In this document: piece after piece, positions 1-6,420 of the stretch
Position numbering within the stretch: position 1 is the first letter of the stretch
Layout: each line of letters begins with the position of its first letter
From: Opitutia bacterium
Lineage (GTDB): Bacteria; Verrucomicrobiota; Verrucomicrobiia; Opitutales; Opitutaceae
DNA length: 8,806 nt
Reading direction: 5' to 3'
NCBI GenBank assembly: GCA_003157575.1
Contig: PMKA01000122.1
Span: 7,452-16,257 of the forward strand
Notes under the pieces: model-generated
Database searches by the model: none
Told to the model about the DNA's origin: nothing
The model's input: the letters and a program-made list of their open reading frames with translations, nothing else
Made by a program: the position numbers and the translations under genes

Positions 1-1374
1 GTAGCCGGTGGAGCCGCGGAAGTTGGGCTGGAGCACGGCGTATCCGCGGTTGGCGAGAAACTGGACTTCCGGATTGTAGCTCCATATATCCCAGATCCCA
101 TAGGGCCCGCCATGCGGGTTGATAATCAACGGAACCCTCTTCCCTGCGGCTCCCGCGGGCAGCGTCAGGAAGCCGTGAATCAAGAGGCCGTCACGCGCGC
201 GGTACTCGATCGGCGTCATGGGCTGAAGCTGGTCGGGCGAAACCCGGGGATATGCCTTTCCGAGCGGGACAAGCTGTGTCTTTCCCCGGAGATCGAGAAG
301 GAAATATACTCCCGGATTCACATCCCCGTGGGCAAGAACGGTGAAAACGTTCTCGTTCCGATCGCGGCTTGTCATCGTGACGTCGAACTTCCCGGGGATC
401 GCCGTGCGAAGCATCCGAGCGATCTTCTCCATGCGGGGATCGAACCATTTCTCCTCCCGGCCACTTGGGCCGTAACGGACCCCTTCCAGACGGGAGTGAT
501 CCCAAGACAATTGAACCGTCTCGATCATCCCGTCCTCCGATTGAAACAGCGGGGCGCCCCATTGCCGTGTCCCGGTGTCGTAGCCGTACAGGGCGTCGCG
601 GCCATTGTCGTCGGCCTTCGTCAGATAGATCGTGCGGTTGTCGGATGAAAACCCATGAAAACGAAGCGGGCTATCAGCCACGGCGATCCCACCTCCGAAC
701 TCCGCAATGGTCGACCATCGGGCGGCCTTGTCGGCGCGGCTTTCGTAAATCGTCCGGTCACCGTCCTGCCTGACCCGATATCGCACCTCGCAGTCGCCAT
801 CCGGCATCCAGTCACTTGTCTCGGGATCGTCGCCATAGACCTTGTTCCGCGCCGCTGTGATCAGATTGATCGTAAAGAGCCCCTCATGCCGGCCGTTGGG
901 CGACGATCTTCCATAGACGAGAATGTGCGTCGGATCAAAGTGAAGAGGATCCACCAGGGATGCGTAGTCTGCGTCCTGCCGGTTCTCCCTGAAGTTCTCC
1001 GCCACGAACTGGACGCTCTTCGTTGAGATTTGGACCACGATGATCGCACGTGATTCCCGCCCGTTCGGGTCGGAAGTGCACACAATCCGGTCGTCTCCCT
1101 TCCAAAAGACCTCGGTGACGTCCCCGTCAAAGGCGTGAAGGATCGGTTCCACCTTGCCCGTCTTCAGATCGAACAGGATCACCGACAGCCTTCCCTTCAC
1201 CGGAGAAAGGAAGGCGACGTGATTACCGTCGGGAGAAACCACCGGAGAGAGAATCTCCGGGTTTTGGAAGAAGGCCTCGACGGGAATGCGTTCCGCCGCC
1301 CGCCCGAAAGGGAGCGCGGACAACGTGATCCAGAGCAGGAGCAGATCGAGGCATCGATAAGGGTTCTTTTGCAT
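1..1374 (-). CDS. S9 prolyl oligopeptidase family serine peptidase, exported (C-terminal part cut by window edge)
   Basis: I translated the minus strand from the ATG at 1372-1374; it stays open for 458 codons to base 1. The N-terminus is a Sec-type signal peptide (MQKNPYR, then a hydrophobic stretch CLDLLLLWITLSALPF, likely cleavage near GRAA at 24-27), so the enzyme should act outside the cytoplasm. Residues about 35-380 are beta-rich with motifs such as VVSPDGNHVAF, as in the beta-propeller of dipeptidyl/acylaminoacyl peptidases. The alpha/beta-hydrolase domain starts near 395, with HGGP at 421-424 (start of the hydrolase core, oxyanion region) and NFRGSTGY at 451-458, both S9 hallmarks. 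In this family the GxSxGG nucleophile and the catalytic Asp and His follow; all lie outside the window, so activity cannot be judged. No Shine-Dalgarno is seen before the start. Family assignment is firm; substrate is unknown. Confidence 0.9.
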   Translation of the reverse strand, partial: MQKNPYRCLDLLLLWITLSALPFGRAAERIPVEAFFQNPEILSPVVSPDGNHVAFLSPVKGRLSVILFDLKTGKVEPILHAFDGDVTEVFWKGDDRIVCTSDPNGRESRAIIVVQISTKSVQFVAENFRENRQDADYASLVDPLHFDPTHILVYGRSSPNGRHEGLFTINLITAARNKVYGDDPETSDWMPDGDCEVRYRVRQDGDRTIYESRADKAARWSTIAEFGGGIAVADSPLRFHGFSSDNRTIYLTKADDNGRDALYGYDTGTRQWGAPLFQSEDGMIETVQLSWDHSRLEGVRYGPSGREEKWFDPRMEKIARMLRTAIPGKFDVTMTSRDRNENVFTVLAHGDVNPGVYFLLDLRGKTQLVPLGKAYPRVSPDQLQPMTPIEYRARDGLLIHGFLTLPAGAAGKRVPLIINPHGGPYGIWDIWSYNPEVQFLANRGYAVLQPNFRGSTGY

Positions 1375-1605
1375 TGTGTCGCTTCGGTGATTGGTCGGGG
1401 TCAGGCGTCGTTTCCGGCCCCACGACGGGTTTGTCCCTCACCGTGTTTGCGCAAGATCGGCGCCGTGATCAAGCCTATCGCAAATCCTCGTCCGGCTCCG
1501 CTTCGAACGCAGCCCCCCAACCGACGACGGTCCTCAGCCGCGCGCGCGTGATGGATCGATCGCAGGACACCGCGCAGCAGCCTGTCGGACTTTGCCCTCA
1601 AAAAC
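1375..1605. other. Intergenic region upstream of the S9 peptidase gene
   Basis: These 231 bases separate two minus-strand genes and should contain the 3' end of the response-regulator transcript and any promoter for the peptidase. I see no convincing -35/-10 pair or terminator with a T tract. Visible items are an 8-base palindrome TTGCGCAA (1447-1454), a CGTCG/CGACG inverted repeat with a 12-base loop around 1407-1428, a CGCGCGCGCGTG alternating tract (1539-1550) and the palindrome GATCGATC (1554-1561). A minus-strand frame with a TTG start (1401-1601) spans most of it but has no recognisable protein content. Confidence 0.5.
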
Positions 1606-2199
1606 CTAGGAGTGGATCATGTGCCGGACGACGATTTCGTCGTCGGTGTTGCCCATGCTCCCCCCCTCGCTTCCACAATGCTGCTGGAGCGCGGCGCACA
1701 TGAGGTCGACAACCTCCTCCCTCGTGGACCCCGTCACCATGAGGTTCAGCTCCGGGCAATACTCGTGGACGCCGAGGTGCGTCCGCCACTGAAAACAGGT
1801 GACGTCGATCACCGGGTGATCGAGGCTGCGAACATACGGCGCGGCGAGCATCCTCAGGACAACGGCACGAAATTCCGCGACGCGGAGAGGCTTTGCCTGC
1901 CCGTCGTTGGCGCCCGCCCTGAGTATGCGGGTGAGCATCGGCGCATCCATGGAACTGCTGATGACGATCACCGGCATCTGGTGATGCACGGGCGAGGAGC
2001 GCACGTGCTGGATGAGCTGCAGCGAATTGCCCTCGCGGAAATTGTAATCGGCAATCATGAGGTTGAACCGGCGCTCCCGGAGCGCCTGCAGGGCGGCGTC
2101 GAGGGACGGTGCGAGCGTCAACGATGCAATCCCCTCAAGGTACTTCTTCATGAGGACCTGGGCGGTCGTGCTGTCTTCGACGTAGAGAACCTCGTTCAT
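1606..2199 (-). CDS. Response regulator: receiver domain plus small non-HTH C-terminal domain
   Basis: A 197-residue protein starting MNEVLYVEDS. Residues 1-120 are a CheY-like receiver domain with the full phosphorylation set: acidic pair E8/D9, phospho-acceptor D51 in MIADYNF, switch Ser at 81-82 (VISSS) and K103 in AKPL. Position 97-102 reads ANDGQA rather than the usual GADDYL-type motif. Residues about 128-175 form a second domain (FQWRTHLGVHEYCPEL, then VTGSTREEVVDLMCAAL) with no helix-turn-helix, GGDEF, EAL or ATPase motif. By eye its strand-strand-helix order and the CPEL...VTGSTREE pattern recall HicB-like folds; this is inference. The tail 176-197 is polar. The divergent histidine kinase at 2522 is the obvious partner. 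The start has a close, weak GGAA ribosome site. Output is probably protein-protein or RNA-related rather than direct DNA binding. Confidence 0.93.
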   Translation of the reverse strand: MNEVLYVEDSTTAQVLMKKYLEGIASLTLAPSLDAALQALRERRFNLMIADYNFREGNSLQLIQHVRSSPVHHQMPVIVISSSMDAPMLTRILRAGANDGQAKPLRVAEFRAVVLRMLAAPYVRSLDHPVIDVTCFQWRTHLGVHEYCPELNLMVTGSTREEVVDLMCAALQQHCGSEGGSMGNTDDEIVVRHMIHS

Positions 2200-2404
2200 C
2201 GTTCCAATGAAGATCGGCTGATGCCTTGACAGGGTTTAGCCGCCTTTTGGCGGGGTTGGGCTTGGTCCGCCCCGGCGTCCGACCCCCCGGGGAAAAGGAC
2301 GCAGCGGGCCGGAGACTGGGTGCGACGGAGGTCATCATCGCATCGGGAGCGGCTCCATGCAAGCTCCCGCGTTCTGCGCCCGCCCCGGGGCGCGGGGAAA
2401 CTTC

Positions 2405-2491
2405 ATGCATTCTTCCGCTCGACTCTTCCCTGGCGGGGCGATAACGAAGGAACGATGGCATTCTTCCGCCCTTCCTCCCTGTGCGGAGCGT
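2405..2491 (+). repeat. Imperfect direct repeat, two copies about 51 bases apart
   Basis: GCATTCTTCCGC occurs at 2407-2418 and again at 2458-2469. The similarity continues imperfectly for about 20 more bases in each copy (CTTCCCTGGCGGGGCG against CTCCCTGTGCGGAGCG). An ATG sits at the head of each copy (2405 and 2455), the second with one extra G after it. Only the second copy has a clear ribosome site (AAGGA at 2447-2451). This looks like a local duplication in the leader before the kinase gene. Confidence 0.5.
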
Positions 2492-2517
2492 GTCATCAAT
2501 TGTCCATGGCGCTTTGA
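2455..2517 (+). CDS. Possible 20-residue leader peptide upstream of the histidine kinase
   Basis: The frame reads MAFFRPSSLCGACHQLSMAL followed by TGA at 2515-2517. It is preceded by AAGGA at 2447-2451, the best Shine-Dalgarno-like sequence in the divergent region, although the 3-base gap to the ATG is short. The stop lies 4 bases before the ATG at 2522, which has no ribosome site of its own, so the arrangement would suit translational coupling or a leader controlling kinase synthesis. The peptide matches nothing I recognise. At 20 codons the frame could be chance; the argument rests on ribosome site plus position only. Confidence 0.3.
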   Translation: MAFFRPSSLCGACHQLSMAL

Positions 2518-2521
2518 CCGC

Positions 2522-3682
2522 ATGCCCTCCGACTCCAAGACATCCGCCAGCATCAAGACCCAACCGACCTTTTTCCCGCCCATGCCGCAAACTGAAGAGA
2601 AACGATTCGCCCTCGTGTTGCGCGATGAACTCTCGCCCGAAGAGTATGCCGCGCATATCCGCTCTTTTCGCGCAGGAGATGTCATCTTCGCCGCCGGAGA
2701 TGCCGGGGACGGCCTTTACGTCGTCGAGACGGGCCGCGTACAGATCTCCGCCGCCGTCAACAGCGGTGAACCGCGTCCCCTCGCCTCGATCGGCGCCGGG
2801 GATTTCTTTGGCGAGATGGCGGTGATCGACGACTCCCCCCGCTCCGCCACAGCCGTCGCCGAGACGGACACGACCACCTTCTTCCTGAGCCGTGGGGAGA
2901 TGATGGAGATGTTGAACCGGCATCCGGGGCTGACGCTCACTCTCATCCGGGAGTTCAGCATCCGCATGCGGGCGACCAACCTCCGCTATCTCGACGAGGT
3001 AATCCAGGGCGAACGTCTCGCCCTCGTGGGGCGTTCGGCCCGGACCATCGTCCACGATTTCAAGAACCCGCTCGTTGTCATCCGGCTTGCCGCGGAGGTG
3101 ACCGGCGCCACGACGACGACAACGATCATGCGGCAGAAGGCGCGGACATCGATTCTGCGCCAGGTCGACCGGATGACCTACATGTTGAACGAGCTGATCG
3201 AATATGCCAGGCCTTCCGGCCGCCAGCCGACGGTGACCCAGGTGAATTTCGCGCCCTATCTGAATTCGCTTGTCGATGACATCCGGCAGGAACTCGCCGA
3301 TGGGAAGGTGTCCCTCGAACTGGAAAACCCGCCTCCCGAGATCGAGGTCCTGATCGAGGCGCCGCGGCTCTCGCGGGTCTTCTACAACCTAGTGCACAAT
3401 GCAATGGATGAAATGCCCTCCGGCGGGAAGATCGTCCTGCGGTTTGCGGTAAACAACGGCGATCTGCTCGTGGAGATGACCGACACGGGCAACGGCATCG
3501 CGCCGGAGATCCTTCCCCAGCTTTTCCAGCCGTTCGCCACCCATGGCAAGGCTCAGGGCACCGGGCTGGGCCTCTCGATCTGCAAGCGCATCATCGAGGA
3601 CCACGGAGGCCGCATCTGGGCGCGCAGCGACCCGGGCAAAGGCGCCACCTTCTCGTTTGTTCTTCCGCTGCCAAAGCCGTGA
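2522..3682 (+). CDS. Soluble histidine kinase with N-terminal cyclic-nucleotide-binding domain
   Basis: From the ATG at 2522 the protein has 386 residues and no membrane segment. Residues about 35-145 form a cNMP-binding (CAP_ED) domain; its phosphate-binding cassette FGEMAVIDDSPRSATAV keeps the Glu (E98) and Arg (R107) that contact ribose and phosphate in CRP-type domains, so ligand binding is plausible. A helical DHp region carries the H-box VHDFKNPLVVI with phospho-acceptor H178. The ATPase domain has the N-box NLVHNAMDEM (N289, N293), G1 DTGNGI (D321), an F-box LFQPF and G2 GTGLGLSICKRIIEDHGG. All kinase motifs look intact. The frame is open upstream to an ATG at 2357, but that 55-residue extension (PAFCARPGARG...) looks non-coding and covers the inverted repeats; 2582 is a second possible start. 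The divergent response regulator is the likely phosphoryl acceptor. The signal, presumably a cyclic nucleotide or similar ligand, is inferred. Confidence 0.93.
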   Translation: MPSDSKTSASIKTQPTFFPPMPQTEEKRFALVLRDELSPEEYAAHIRSFRAGDVIFAAGDAGDGLYVVETGRVQISAAVNSGEPRPLASIGAGDFFGEMAVIDDSPRSATAVAETDTTTFFLSRGEMMEMLNRHPGLTLTLIREFSIRMRATNLRYLDEVIQGERLALVGRSARTIVHDFKNPLVVIRLAAEVTGATTTTTIMRQKARTSILRQVDRMTYMLNELIEYARPSGRQPTVTQVNFAPYLNSLVDDIRQELADGKVSLELENPPPEIEVLIEAPRLSRVFYNLVHNAMDEMPSGGKIVLRFAVNNGDLLVEMTDTGNGIAPEILPQLFQPFATHGKAQGTGLGLSICKRIIEDHGGRIWARSDPGKGATFSFVLPLPKP

Positions 3683-3907
3683 CGATCCGCGCGCCGGCTG
3701 ATCCGCAGGCTGCCCGGTCGTGTCCCAATGACACAGGCGCCTGTCGACGAGGTCCGACAAGCTCCCGGGCGCAGGGTTGTCAGGCTTGCATCGCCCCAGT
3801 TTCCTGGTAGATTCGTCGAATGTGAATCGCCCATGGGGCTTCGGTTTTCCTTTCCAATGGTTTACCCGCCCTGCCCTGAAATGCAGGGGCATGGGTGACG
3901 TCTTCCC
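3683..3907. promoter_or_regulatory. Intergenic region with palindromes between kinase and small-protein genes
   Basis: These 225 bases contain a GTGTC/GACAC hairpin (3720-3734), a 12-base perfect palindrome ACAGGCGCCTGT (3733-3744), GACAA/TTGTC arms (3756-3760 and 3777-3781) and the palindrome CCCATGGG (3830-3837). None is followed by a T tract, so a classical terminator for the kinase gene is not clear. A weak sigma70-like pair, TTGCAT (3786-3791) and TAGATT (3808-3813) with a 16-base spacer, could drive the downstream gene; the match is only partial. Confidence 0.3.
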
Positions 3908-3910
3908 ATG
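3890..3910 (+). promoter_or_regulatory. Inverted repeat CATGGG/CCCATG covering the start codon of the small gene
   Basis: Six-base arms at 3890-3895 and 3905-3910 enclose a 9-base loop. The right arm ends in the ATG of the gene at 3908, so a hairpin in the mRNA would hide the start codon. The left arm contains another ATG (3891) whose 6-codon frame ends in a TGA at 3909-3911, overlapping the gene start as ATGA. This could be translational control or coincidence. Confidence 0.25.
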
Positions 3911-4201
3911 ACTCCCGAGCACGGCGAATATCCGACTGTCTGCGACCTTCATGCGGCGCTTTCAATCTATGCTCGGGAAAGCCGGGCGCCGTTTCAGAAT
4001 CTCAGGCAGGGCCTGCGCGAGGTCGTCAGGCGGATCTACTCCGACGCCCCTGTCCTCGAAGGGGAGTTGAAGCAGATCCAGCGGCGGCTCGGCACGCCCG
4101 ATGAGCGGCCGGACGACATGACGCGTGTTGTGGTGATCGGACACGAACTCACGAACATGATGTGCCTGGCCATCCTCATGCAGGGGATGAACAAGGGCTG
4201 A
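3908..4201 (+). CDS. Small conserved-looking hypothetical protein, 97 residues
   Basis: I do not recognise the family. The protein starts MTPEHGEYPTVCDLHAALS and appears mainly alpha-helical: helices around 14-25, 29-45 (NLRQGLREVVRRIYSD) and 50-60 (EGELKQIQRRLG), then a short strand-like MTRVVVIG and a final helix HELTNMMCLAILMQGM. There is no signal peptide, cysteine cluster or clear membrane segment, so it is probably cytoplasmic. Third codon positions are G/C-rich like the neighbours, which supports real coding. An in-frame TGA at 3896-3898 fixes 3908 as the first usable ATG; no good Shine-Dalgarno precedes it. It lies 65 bases before the TMTC-like gene on the same strand and may be co-transcribed. 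A structural or adaptor role is possible but unsupported. Confidence 0.75.
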   Translation: MTPEHGEYPTVCDLHAALSIYARESRAPFQNLRQGLREVVRRIYSDAPVLEGELKQIQRRLGTPDERPDDMTRVVVIGHELTNMMCLAILMQGMNKG

Positions 4202-4266
4202 TTTCGCGGACGGCGAGCAGAGTTGACGTGTGCCGACGGCGCGGCCACGTTCGCCGCAAACCCACG

Positions 4267-6402
4267 ATGAAGCCGCCGGCACAGCCCGTGAATCCAGCAC
4301 CGCGCATCCGTCGCTGGCCGATCATCCTCGCCGCCATCGCCATCTGCCTCGCCGTCGTCGCGGCATATCACGACAGCTTTTCGGGACCGTTCATCTTCGA
4401 CGACGAGCCGGCCGTGCTCGACAACCCGACGATCCGGCAGCTCTGGCCCGTCTGGAGCCCTCTCGTTCCCCCGCCTGAGATGACCGTCAGCGGCCGGCCT
4501 CTGGCCAATCTCACGCTCGCCGTCAACTACGCGATCAGCAGAAACCGCCCCTGGAGCTACCACGCGTTCAACCTCCTCGTCCACCTGCTCGCGGCCTTGA
4601 CGCTCTTCGGCGTCGTGAGAAGGGCGCTGGTCCAGACCGGAGGCGGGCGGACAACGGCCTGCATCGGAAACCCGGGAAAGCCCGCTCCTCCCCGTGCGTC
4701 GAGACCAGGCCAGCCCCAGGCGCCCGCGCCCGCCCGGCCCGACGATTTCACGTTTCTCGCCCTGGCCATCGCCCTCCTTTGGGCGCTGCATCCGCTGCAA
4801 ACCGAGGCCGTGACCTACGTCATTCAGCGGGTCGAGTCGCTGATGAGCCTGTTCTTCCTGCTCACCTTTTACTGCTTCATCCGTTCGGTCGAGTCGGCAC
4901 GACCCTTGCCCTGGCAGGTCTGCGCGGTCGCCGCCTGTTTCCTGGGTGCGACAACAAAGGAAGTCATCGCAGTGGCGCCGGTGCTGGTCCTGCTTTATGA
5001 TCGCACCTTCATCGCCGGAAGCTTTTTGGAGGCCCTGCGCCGGCGATGGCGCGTGCACGCGTCCCTAGCGTTCACCTGGATGATCCTGGCCGCCATGGTG
5101 GCAACCACCGGCTGGGATCGGAACGGGACCTCTGGCTTCGACATCGGAGTCTCCCCCACGGACTACTGGCTGACACAGTTCGAGGCGGTGACGCGCTATC
5201 TGTGGCTTTCGTTCTGGCCGCACCCTCTTGTGTTCGAATATGGGACGATCTGGGCGCACCACGCCGCTGCAGTGCTTCCCTACGCCATCGTGCTCGTGCC
5301 GCTGGCCGTCGCGGTTCTCGTCGCTCTCCGGCGATGGCCGGCGCAAGGCTTTCTGGGCGCATGGTTCTTCGCGATCCTGGCCCCAACCAGCATCATGCCG
5401 GGCCGCATACAGATGATCGTCGAGCACCGGATGTATCTCCCCGTCGCGGCCCTGATCGTGCTCGTGTCAGTCGCCGTCGCCTCACGTTTTGGACGTGCCG
5501 GCATCGTCGCGCTGCTCGCATGGGCCGCAGCCCTCGGTTGCCTGACCGAAAGCCGCAACACGGTCTATCAAACAGCAAGGTCGCTCTGGACCGACACGGT
5601 CGCCAGGCGTCCGGACAATGACCGTGCCCGAAACAACCTTGGCAACGCGCTGGTCGACGAAGGGCTGATCACCAACGCCATCGCGGAGTACCAGACGGCA
5701 CTGCGCCTGAGGCCCACCTATCCGGAGGCTCACAGCAATCTGGGCAACGCCCTGTTGACGGCGGGGCGCGTCGCGGAGTCGATCGCCGAGTGCCAGGAGG
5801 CGTTGAAGCTCCAGCCGGCCTATGCAAAGGCGCACAACAACCTCGCCAACGCCCTCCTCGAGGCGGGACGCCTTCCGGAGGCGCTCAGCCACTACCGCAC
5901 GGCCGTGGAGCTGAAACCCGGGGATCCGAAAAACCACTACAATCTGGGCAACGCCTGGACCAAGATGGGGCGCCTGTCCGATGCGATTGAAGAATACGGG
6001 ACGGCGCTGGAGATCGACCCCTACGACGCGAACGCCCGCTACAACCTCGGCAACGTCTTCTTCCAGGCGGACCGGGCGCCGGAGGCGATCCGACAATATC
6101 TCATCGCACTGCAATTGAAGCCCGGCTACGCCGACGCCCACACCAACCTCGGCAACGCCCTTTTGCAGCTGGGCCGGACGCCCGAGGCCATCGCACAGTT
6201 CGAAGTCGTGCTGAAAGCCCGTCCCGATTACGCCGTGGGTCATAACAACCTCGGCGCAGCGCTGTTCCACGCCGGCCGTTTCGCGGAGGCGATCCAGGAA
6301 TTCCAGACTGCGCTGCAGATCGATCCGGGCTATCAGAACGCACGCGAAAACCTCGAACGTGCGCGCACCCTGAACCGGAGCAACGCCGCAAACCGGCCAT
6401 AG
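4267..6402 (+). CDS. TMTC-like polytopic membrane protein with seven C-terminal TPRs (putative GT-C fold glycosyltransferase)
   Basis: From ATG 4267 the protein has 711 residues. Residues 17-425 contain about eleven hydrophobic segments, the first being WPIILAAIAICLAVVAA. The first external loop has FDDEPAVLDNP (D45, D46), matching the acidic loop motif of GT-C/PMT-type enzymes and TMTC proteins. Further family signatures are HPLQTEAVTYVIQRVESL (175-192) and PTSIMP followed by VEHRMYLP (385-392). Residues 450-687 are exactly seven 34-residue TPRs. Animal TMTC proteins are protein O-mannosyltransferases; bacterial relatives mostly lack assigned substrates, so an envelope glycosylation role using a lipid-linked sugar is inference. 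Odd point: a Pro/Ala/Gly-rich insert (about 123-160) in the loop after the second membrane segment. An upstream in-frame ATG (4162) would overlap the previous gene and add a basic non-membrane leader, and a GTG at 4228 is also possible; I prefer 4267 because the membrane segment follows directly. No clear ribosome site is seen. Confidence 0.92.
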   Translation: MKPPAQPVNPAPRIRRWPIILAAIAICLAVVAAYHDSFSGPFIFDDEPAVLDNPTIRQLWPVWSPLVPPPEMTVSGRPLANLTLAVNYAISRNRPWSYHAFNLLVHLLAALTLFGVVRRALVQTGGGRTTACIGNPGKPAPPRASRPGQPQAPAPARPDDFTFLALAIALLWALHPLQTEAVTYVIQRVESLMSLFFLLTFYCFIRSVESARPLPWQVCAVAACFLGATTKEVIAVAPVLVLLYDRTFIAGSFLEALRRRWRVHASLAFTWMILAAMVATTGWDRNGTSGFDIGVSPTDYWLTQFEAVTRYLWLSFWPHPLVFEYGTIWAHHAAAVLPYAIVLVPLAVAVLVALRRWPAQGFLGAWFFAILAPTSIMPGRIQMIVEHRMYLPVAALIVLVSVAVASRFGRAGIVALLAWAAALGCLTESRNTVYQTARSLWTDTVARRPDNDRARNNLGNALVDEGLITNAIAEYQTALRLRPTYPEAHSNLGNALLTAGRVAESIAECQEALKLQPAYAKAHNNLANALLEAGRLPEALSHYRTAVELKPGDPKNHYNLGNAWTKMGRLSDAIEEYGTALEIDPYDANARYNLGNVFFQADRAPEAIRQYLIALQLKPGYADAHTNLGNALLQLGRTPEAIAQFEVVLKARPDYAVGHNNLGAALFHAGRFAEAIQEFQTALQIDPGYQNARENLERARTLNRSNAANRP
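5614..6327 (+). repeat. Seven tandem 102-base units encoding TPR motifs
   Basis: Residues 450-687 of the TMTC-like protein divide into seven units of 34 residues (102 bases each) with no gaps. Helix A reads NNLGNAL, SNLGNAL, NNLANAL, YNLGNAW, YNLGNVF, TNLGNAL and NNLGAAL in turn; helix B follows the pattern EAI..Y..AL.L.P. A partial eighth helix (ARENLERAR) caps the array. Such solenoids bind partner proteins or peptides. Units are clearly diverged at the DNA level, so this is not a recent expansion. Confidence 0.9.
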
Positions 6403-6420
6403 CCCCGACCGGCTAGGGTT
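6391..6420. terminator. Possible bidirectional hairpin at the convergent gene ends
   Basis: TAGCC (6400-6404) and GGCTA (6411-6415) form a 5-base stem with a 6-base loop, and AACC/GGTT (6391-6394 and 6417-6420) could extend it across a bulge. The arms contain the TAG stops of both convergent genes, which end only 10 bases apart. No T tract follows on either strand, so intrinsic termination is uncertain. Confidence 0.25.

Larger units (their letters stand above)
2200..2521. promoter_or_regulatory. Divergent region between response regulator and kinase, rich in inverted repeats
   Basis: This 322-base stretch must hold the promoters of both divergent genes. Directly visible structures are: CCGCC-TTTT-GGCGG hairpin (2240-2253); GCGTCC/GGACGC arms (2275-2280 and 2297-2302) enclosing a C-run and GGGG; CGGGAGC/GCTCCCG arms (2344-2350 and 2363-2369) with a 12-base loop containing an ATG; and a 12-base perfect palindrome CGCCCCGGGGCG (2381-2392). 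A consensus TTGACA occurs at 2226-2231 on the plus strand, but no acceptable -10 lies 16-18 bases beyond. The structures could be operators or a folded 5' leader of the kinase mRNA. In a GC-rich genome some such repeats arise by chance, so function is unproven. Confidence 0.4.

Noticed and set aside
1539..1550. Alternating CG tract as a Z-DNA or special element
   Set aside because: Only 12 bases long in a GC-rich genome; not significant.
1401..1601. Minus-strand 66-codon frame with TTG start in the gap before the S9 peptidase gene
   Set aside because: Low-complexity Arg/Gly-rich translation, rare start codon and no recognisable features.
2226..2231. Consensus TTGACA as a kinase promoter -35
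   Set aside because: No -10-like hexamer follows at 16-18 bases; the spot is occupied by the GGCGG arm of a hairpin. A sigma54 -24/-12 fit nearby also fails on spacing.
2357..2521. 55-residue N-terminal extension of the kinase from ATG 2357, with GGGAG 7 bases upstream
   Set aside because: The sequence is not domain-like and covers inverted repeats and the direct repeat; the cNMP domain needs no such extension. Kept only as an alternative start.
2135..3055. Minus-strand open frame of 306 codons over the kinase start
   Set aside because: It covers the well-defined cNMP-binding domain in antisense and shows no protein-like motifs.
4162..4266. Upstream extension of the TMTC-like gene from ATG 4162
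   Set aside because: It overlaps the end of the preceding gene and adds an Arg-rich leader before the first membrane segment, which looks non-native.
4036..5058. Long minus-strand open frame (340 codons) opposite the small gene and TMTC-like gene
   Set aside because: It mirrors the GC-rich plus-strand coding sequence, its translation is rich in Arg, Asp, Gln and Gly without motifs, and the plus-strand frame has clear domains.
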